This document shows, piece by piece, positions 57,704 through 64,000 of a DNA stretch of 64,000 nt (positions are counted from its first letter, which is position 1; each line of letters opens with the position of its first letter). This DNA is from Apostichopus japonicus (Eukaryota; Echinodermata; Holothuroidea; Aspidochirotida; Stichopodidae). Location of the stretch: positions 8,089,501 through 8,153,500 of the forward strand of contig NC_092578.1 of NCBI RefSeq assembly GCF_037975245.1. The letters are read 5' to 3'. Below the pieces are notes generated by a model. That model saw only the letters and a program-made list of their open reading frames with translations, was not told where the DNA came from and searched no databases. Both the position numbers and the translations under genes were made by a program.

Positions 57704-60002
57704 TTAGTCATGTCCTTCCTGAATGTTCAGCCCATGAGGTTGAATGGTGCGAAGACGTTGCATCCAGAGCCTCTCCCTGCTGATTCGTACTAGATCAGGG
57801 CGGCTACCTAAGGATTCAATCCCCTGTAGGGACATGTCGTTAATGGTATGGTTGGAAAGGTTAAAATGTTCTCCAACTGGGGTCTCAGTCTTCATGGTGT
57901 TGACTGTGGATCTGTGACCATAGAATCGCTTCTTGAGGGTGGTTTTGGTTTCGCCAGCATACTGGATGCCGAAAACTCTACAAAAGATCAGATAGATGAC
58001 ATTGGTGGTAGTGCAAGTGATGTGACCCTTAGTCTTGTGTGCGAGTTGCATGCTGTGGCTGGTGATGGAATTGGATCCAACAATGTGGTGGCTGCAGACG
58101 ATGCATCTCGAAGTACGATCACATTTGAAAGTACCATGCTGAATGGGTGTAGAATTGGAAGTTAGAGGTGGAACAGCAGCACGCACAAGAAGGTCTCGTA
58201 GGTTGCGTGGTCGTCTGTAGGCGATGATGGTATTTTTCAGGGACGGCTCGTTGGAGTCTATCTGAAGTGGAGGAAAATGTTGTGGTTGTTAGAGGTGATT
58301 TTCTGAAGAGGGAGGAAGATTTGGGTGGAAAGTGACAACCAGGGGAAGCTTGTTGTCGCAATCTCGTCCCTTTTTGTCCTTTACTACCAAAGTAGATGAT
58401 CTGGAAAGGGAGCGGACTCTCTGAATGGCTTCACGCACCCTTCTGGCACTATGACCCCTGGCAGTTAGGTGTTTTTCCAAAGCATCTGTATGGCGAATGA
58501 GAGAGGAATTGTTAGAGCAAATGCGACGAAGACGAAGTGCTTGACTGTAGGCAATTCCAGACTTGCAGTGACGGGGATGGCAGCTTGAAGAATGGAGATA
58601 CCGGTGTGTGTCTGTGGGCTTGGTGTATAAGTCTGTAGAGAGAGAACCGTGTTCCTTGCGAACAGTCACATCGAGAAAGTTAACCTGTTGGTGAGAGTAA
58701 TCAGAGGTGAATTTGATGGTGCTGTGGAAAGAATTGATGTGATTGATGAAGGTGAGCAGGCTATCCTCATCACTGGTCCAGACGAAGAAGATGTCATCAA
58801 TGTAGCACCACCAGATAAGGGGACGGCAGGGAGCTGTACTGAGCATGCTTTCTTCAAGGCTAGACATAAACAGGCATGCATAGGAAGGAGCCATCCTGGT
58901 TCCCATGGCAGTCCCGTGTCTTTGAAGGTAATGCTTGTCCATGAACGTGAAGTTGTTTTTAGTGAGAACCTGTTGCATGAGAACTTTGATTTCAGAGATG
59001 GGTGGACAAGGGTGGACCTTCTTAGACAGGGCTGCACACGTGGCTGCGATACCTTCAGCATGAGGGATGTTAGTGTAAAGAGAAGTCACGTCGAAAGTAC
59101 CGATGATGGCTGTACTGGGGATTTGGTTCTTGATATCTTCAAGTGTTCTGAGGAAATCTGGAGTGTCATGGACATAAGAATTAATCTGAGGAACAAGAGG
59201 TTTGATGAAGTGGTCCACAAACAAGGATATCTTCTTTGTGGGGACCCATTGCCTGAAATGATAGGCCTACCAGGGTTACCAGGCTTGTGAATTCTGGGCA
59301 GAAGATGAAACCTGGCTGCCTTACAGTCTGTGGGAGAAAGGAAAGAAACAGCCTTCTTAGAGATCTGGTTCCGCTGGTACATATCAGTGATGGTCTGTTT
59401 TATCTGCTGGGAGAAAATAACTGTGGGATCAAAATCAAAAAGAGTGTAAATATCACTGTTGGAGAGATGACGTATGGCTTCCTTGATGTAATCCTGTCGA
59501 TCCTGGATGACAACTGCAGAACCTTTGTCGGCTGGCTTAATGATAATGTCACTGCGAGACATCAGTGAGGAGAGTGCTGTACGCTCATCTCTTGGAAGGT
59601 TGTCGTGTGTTCTGCGGAGATGAGAGTTTGACTGGTTAGTCTCAGAGCTGACGACCTGTGTGTAGGCTTCTATAACAGGGACCTGATCTTAGGAGGCATC
59701 CAAGAACTTTTCTTGCAGAAGGGTTCCCGGTCAGTTGTAGGATCAGCTAGGAAAAACTCACGAAGGCGAATTCTGCGAAAGAAATGAGTAAGATCTTGGC
59801 TCAGTTCCGCTTGGTCAAATGACGGAGGAGTAGGACAGAAGTTGAGTACTTTGGAGAGAAGCCTAAGGTCTGCACTGGTAAGAGTAGAAAAAGATAAGTT
59901 AACAACTGCAGTTGAGGATGGTGGTTCAGACTCAGGTGGAGTCTGAGGCCTTTTTTAACGGTTGCAAGCGGTACGTTTGAGTCTTTTCTGAAGGTCAGTC
60001 AT
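57704..60002 (-). pseudogene. Penelope RT plus GIY-YIG endonuclease, frameshifted
   Basis: The ATG at 60002-60000 is followed by a short basic stretch, then an in-frame TAA after 15 codons. The frame continues to FCPTPPSFDQAELSQDLTHF (N-terminal block). A shift near 59690 leads to SDIIIKPADKGSAVVIQDRQ, then FHLLPRIHKPG. A shift near 59220 leads to FDVTSLYTNIPH, HGTAMGTRMAPSYACLFM and CYIDDIFFVW with the RT Asp pair. Another shift around 58290-58190 precedes IVCSHHI, VIYLIFCRVFGIQYAGET and LKKRFYGHR (GIY-YIG) and the stop at 57704. Penelope RTs reverse transcribe at exposed 3' ends; the endonuclease provides the nick. Inactive here. Confidence 0.92.
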
Positions 60003-60057
60003 TTTTGCTTATTTCTTCTTTCTGTGAGTTCAATGTTCTGCTGAGACAAACAAAACG

Positions 60058-60364
60058 GAAATTGACTTCTACCGATTTAATTCGACATATCATCGATTTA
60101 AACTGGTAGATGTCGATTTAAATGGACATATCATCGATTTATTTTACAAATCATCGATTTAAACTGGTATATGTTGATTTAAACTGGTATATGTCGATAT
60201 AAATTGACATATACCAGTTTCATTCTACATATCATCGATTTAAATCGACATATACCGATTTATTTTACTTATCATCGATTTAAATTGGTATATGTCGATT
60301 TAAATTGATGATATGTAGAATGAAACTGGTATATGTCGATTTAAATCGGTAGAAGTCAATTTCA
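60058..60364. repeat. Foldback repeat built from ATCGATTTAAA units
   Basis: Outer ends pair perfectly over about 20 bp: GAAATTGACTTCTACCGATT at ~60058 and its complement at ~60344-60364. The interior is a mosaic of ATCGATTTAAA, GGTATATGTCGATTTAAA and GACATATACCAGTTT in both orientations. Non-coding, highly foldable. Confidence 0.82.
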
Positions 60365-60465
60365 GCTGCTGGAAACTGGTATATGTCGAAGGAAACTGGT
60401 ATATATCGATTTAAATACGTATAAGTCGATCTCCCATGATTTGAGACTGATGGCCCGCCATATAG

Positions 60466-61140
60466 TTGTACCCGCTGCCGACGCCTTTTTCTACTTATCG
60501 TAATTTATCCAAACACATACCCCGTTGTAAAGACCATGTTACACATCACTTTCCCGGTGGTGTATTTGCGTTGTCCGATTCTATATTTGACAAATTAGAT
60601 AAAGTTTGCATAGAGATCCCCATGCAACAGCGCTACTATCCCTATAGAATAACATATGATATAGAAACGTACTTAGATAAAGGCAGCGCCTCACATTTTG
60701 CATCGTCCAAGTTAAACTATGTCGGCCAACATAAATTACTGAGCGTGAGCGTTTGTTCAAATGTTGAGGAGTATGAAACCCCCAATGCTTTATTTCTAAC
60801 GGTGATCCCCCCTCACTTGTTGACGAATTCGTGACTTATTGTCACGAAATCAGTCAGACTGCATTTGAAAACATGGTCAGTTCGTTTTCTATTCCTGGGG
60901 CCATTTCTACACTTAGAGAACGGATTCGATCGGCGGAAACCACTGCCAATAATAACCCAAATTTACACGAGGATGACACTCGGTTATTACGAAATGCATT
61001 AAAACTGACGTTGGGTGGTCTTCTGAGTTACTGCAGACAAATATTCTAATATAACGAGCTTAAAGTGAAGTTTGATTTAGATTCTATTGAAACATATGCT
61101 TTGCATGAAGGAATCACGTCCCACCCAGGGGTTGATTTTT
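60466..61140 (+). pseudogene. Family B DNA polymerase, N-terminal part with exonuclease motif I
   Basis: Frame 60466-60834 reads NLSKHIPRC (Cys/His finger remnant), HHFPGGVFAL, then YYPYRITYDIETYL, where D-I-E is exonuclease motif I. The order finger, PGGV, YPY, D-x-E is familiar from DNA_pol_B_2 proteins of Maverick/Polinton-like or plasmid-like elements in invertebrates. After the stop near 60833 the frame shifts to 60831-61049, then decays. No partner genes (capsid, integrase, protease) are in view, so the element type stays open. Confidence 0.75.
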
Positions 61141-61502
61141 CTTTACACTAGCTTTCTGCAATTACACCTAACCAGTTTAACAGACTTGTACAGAGCAATA
61201 TTAAAGATCCTTATATCGTTCTACTACACACGTTGGCTATCACCGTAATGAAAATTGGAGAGCTGCCAAATAGCAAGCAACTCCGATACAAAAGAGCTAC
61301 TATCTGCTGTGAACAAAGTCCTCCACGTTCAGCAGACACACAATAGCGTAGTACTCTGGCTTAACTAAACCAGTCAATGATGTTGACGGTTCGAAGTCAA
61401 TCAGCACAATGTCGGTATTTAGTCAGCCAGCGCTCCTCACGTGGTTCTGGAATGCAAAGCATGATGAGACAGAATTCCTGTCGTTGGTTTCAATTCAAGC
61501 AT

Positions 61503-62195
61503 ATTTTTTATTTATTTATTTGTTTGCAACAAAAGTACAAAGTGGAGTAAGTCTTCCATAAAGCTTAAAAGCTTAACAATGTGGAAGACTCCCTGAAGAA
61601 AGAAAAGAAAAGAAAAACAAAATATATATATATGTGTATGAATACATACATAGATATAAGTACAAATTAAATGTTCAATATATATATATATATATAGTAA
61701 TTACATACAGGTATAATTTAGTTTTAGTCAGTAACTAGCTATTATTTCCTTACAAAACCACTTCTTAAAGGATGTGACTGACTTTTTACTCTTTAAATCG
61801 TTCATTAGAAGATTCCATGTTTTTGTTGCACGGTTTTGTAGGCTTAAAGTTCCAATGGTGGCATTGTAGAGATTATAGTGGGCATGATTAGCATGCCTCG
61901 TGTTATGATTATGTACATCTCTGTTACTGGTTAAAAAATTGTCAAAAGCAGCTGGTAGTAATCCATTCCAGGTCTTGTAGGCAAATAATGCAAGCTTAAC
62001 CTTAATGAGATCGTGCAATTTTAGTAAGTTGAGTTTCTTAAATAGGGGACTGGTGTGCTCACGTGGGGCTGAGTGTGTTATGTGGCGAATGGCTGCCTTT
62101 TGGAGTATTATAAGATTGTTAAGGTTGGTGTTGTATGTACCAGACCAAATAATGGCATATACGACATAAATGTCATGAAAGGTCTTATGTATCAA
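61503..62195 (-). pseudogene. LINE D: 3' fragment inserted in the DNA polymerase gene
   Basis: 61728-62213 on the minus strand encodes IWSGTYNTNLNNLIILQKAA, PLFKKLNLLKLHDLIKVKL and TRHANHAHYN, then TKTWNLLM, the C-terminal domain of a CR1/RTE-like LINE. The 3' end on the plus strand is a TTTATTTATTTATT tract at 61503-61522. The catalytic RT domain is lost. Its insertion separates two parts of the polymerase. Confidence 0.78.
61624..61696. repeat. Interrupted (TA)n tracts in LINE D 3' region
   Basis: Two short TA runs (61624-61633 and 61679-61696) separated by AT-rich sequence. Confidence 0.85.
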
Positions 62196-64000
62196 AGTCT
62201 TGAAAAACTGCAAAATGAGGATGAGAGTGAATACGACGGACGTCCAGCCGTCCGTCAGATCATCAAATGCAATTGTGATTATATGTCTATTTCTTCAAAG
62301 TGGTTCAAATTCCTGGATATCAAAAACTACTTGGCCCTTGGGTGTAGCTACAAACAATTTCTAGAAGCCTACCAATGTCAAGAAGAAAAAGGGTTTTTCC
62401 CATACGATTGGATGGATGGTCTTGAGAAATTATCAGCGACCTGTCTTCCACCTCAAGACAGTTTTTTGATAATAAATGAAATGAGTTTAATATTTCCGCT
62501 GCTGAGTATAAACATTGTAGACAAGTGTGGCAGGATCATAAGATGACATCATTCCGTGATTTCTTAGTGTAGTATAATAATAAAGATGTCGTCCCTTTTC
62601 TGGAAGCGCTGCAAAAAAATGTTTTGTTTTTATAAAGAAAGAAAAATTGACATGTTTAAACAGGGGATATCTGTTCCGGGACTTGCGCTGAGATACTTAT
62701 TCAAAGATATTCGAAATGAATACTTCTGTCTGTTTCCAGAATCTCGTAAAGATGTGTACTATCTCTTGAAAAACAATATCGTTGGCAGCCCCTCCTTTAT
62801 TTTCCACCGCTACCACGAAAAGGATCGATCCCGTTTTAGAATTGATAAAATGTGTCAAAAGGTATTAGGATTTGACGCTGACGCGCTCTATCTTTGGGCT
62901 ATCATGCAAGATATGCCCACAGGAATCATACTGCGGCGCAGAGAAGAAACAGGTTTCAAGCGTGAATTCACACATAGTTTTCATAAGGCTGCAGCGGGTT
63001 GGTTGGAGTGGGAGAGCCAGCAACGGGGTTGTCATATAACACGTAGGTTTAACGGTAAGGAAGTTCGAGTGGGGAAACGACAGCTTCCCGTAGACGGGTT
63101 TAGCAGGGACACAGGGGAAACAATCATTGTTCAGTTTCAGGGGTGTCATTGGTACGATCACCCGTGTCATTTAAATAAAGGAAGAACACACAACGAAGTC
63201 AAGGGTGTGCCTTTATCTGAATTATATCGAGAAACGCTTGGCAATACCAAGTATCTAAAAACTTGTTAAAAGTGGGAATGTGAGTGGAAATCAGATCAAA
63301 AACAAAACCCAGAAATAAAAGTGTTCTTGGAGGATCTATTTCCTTATCACACACAAGAACTATGGAAAATGTCGTCGGCCGAAAATTTATCTCGTGTGAA
63401 GCGTGGATAGATTTTCGGTTTGTGGAATGTGATACTGAAGTACCACCATCTCTGAGAGAGATGTTCGGGGAAATGCCCCCAATGTTCAAGAATAGTGAAG
63501 TTGCCTTGAAAGATATTGGAGAACACATGGCTGAGTATGCGCGTCGCAAGGTCTTCTCCAACAACCCTAGAGGACAATGATTGGGAGCCTATTCGGACGC
63601 AAAATATTGATCGCGACACCACTGCTAAAATGGTACATTTAACATGGTCTCGTGGTAACCAAAATTTATCAATTATGCCAAATCATATCAAAGGCCGTAT
63701 TCCGTCAGTTTGGGGATGAGGTCAGTGACGCTAGGCGCGAAGGTGATGAAGATCCCACTAAAAGTATTCTAGCTGATACCTGAAACTGATTGGAAGCTCT
63801 GCTTATGGTAAAACAGTCACTAACAAAGAAAAACACGTTGACGTTTCTGTGTTTAATGATGACACTGTATTTCAGTCCGTCAATAATCCTTTTTTCAGAA
63901 GTTTATCACCGTTAGGAGACGGCATGTATGAAACCGATCTTCTTAAGCGTGTTGTAGAATAACATCTCCCTATTCAAATTGTTTTCTTCGTCTACCAGTA
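62195..64000 (+). pseudogene. Family B DNA polymerase, central part with endonuclease-like insert, reaching the window edge
   Basis: FKFLDIKNYLALGCSYKQFL and FFPYDWMDGLEKL cover exonuclease motif II. After a shift near 62545 come FRDFLV, a stop, and YNNKDVVPFLEAL, then GISVPGLALRYLF. LGFDADALYLWAIMQDMPTG is the polymerase SLYP-like motif A. Within it, VDGFSRDTGETIIVQFQGCH resembles the Vsr-like endonuclease insert of these proteins. At ~63784 KLIGSSAYGKTVTNKEKHVD is motif B, with Ser where Asn is usual. A stop interrupts VVE*HLPIQIVFFVYQ near 63960. There are several shifts (62545, 63268, 63400, 63580), so this is a dead copy continuing beyond 64000. Confidence 0.85.

Larger units (their letters stand above)
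57260..60002 (-). mobile_element. Penelope-like element 3, nearly full length
   Basis: Holds an N-terminal region, complete RT, GIY-YIG endonuclease, 3' UTR with hammerhead motif, and the same 3' end as element 2. Coding frames are broken at several points. Confidence 0.9.

Noticed and set aside
57848-58165. Plus-strand ORFs of 105 and 213 aa at 57848-59290
   Set aside because: Antisense shadows of the Penelope RT and GIY-YIG frames, which carry the real motifs.

Overview
This is eukaryotic nuclear DNA: AT-rich, gene-poor and intron-bearing, packed with layered transposable elements and (TA)n/(TTA)n microsatellites. A single-pass type II membrane NXPE-family gene, Penelope-like elements, CR1/L2-type LINEs, hAT-like elements, a Gypsy LTR retrotransposon and a polB element together suggest a marine invertebrate deuterostome. 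An echinoderm such as a sea cucumber is my best guess, but nothing seen here proves it.

Layout. 0-1.4 kb: the 3' part of a gene joining a sulfotransferase domain to a DXD glycosyltransferase-like domain. 1.5-4.7 kb: two LINE fragments arranged tail to tail around (TTA)n tracts. 4.7-12 kb: mostly featureless, with short GC-rich repeats, a palindromic repeat at 7.4 kb and one integrase exon at 11.2-11.4 kb. 12.05-19.40 kb: a unit bounded by terminal inverted repeats, carrying a multi-exon minus-strand gene that starts with a SAM-like segment. 19.5-28.8 kb: a Gypsy retrotransposon (9,330 bp, LTRs indistinguishable by eye, CAAC target duplication, gag and pol in one frame separated by a single TAA). 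30.5-32.6 kb: a hAT-like element inside (TA)n, itself containing a foldback element and a tandem pair of small hairpin repeats. 32.7-34.2 kb: a Penelope-like element with a hammerhead ribozyme motif. 35.8-38.1 kb: a MITE and a 290-bp tandem repeat interrupted by a 1.1-kb foldback element. 41.7-46.2 kb: the NXPE-like gene, two exons joined in phase. 46.8-49.4 kb: rearranged LINE debris. 50.2-53.8 kb: a weak multi-exon transcript candidate and a second MITE copy. 54.9-60.0 kb: two Penelope-like copies in tail-to-tail orientation, one interrupted by a hAT MITE with a perfect 8-bp target duplication. 60.06-60.36 kb: a foldback repeat. 60.4-64 kb: a decayed protein-primed-type family B DNA polymerase gene interrupted by a LINE.

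The host genes with good support are the sulfotransferase/glycosyltransferase fusion and the NXPE-like protein; both families modify glycans in the secretory pathway. Nearly everything else is mobile DNA at different stages of decay. The Gypsy element is clearly the youngest. The least familiar unit is the 7.35-kb TIR-bounded element with the SAM-like gene. All coordinates come from reading the sequence by eye; no database search was run.
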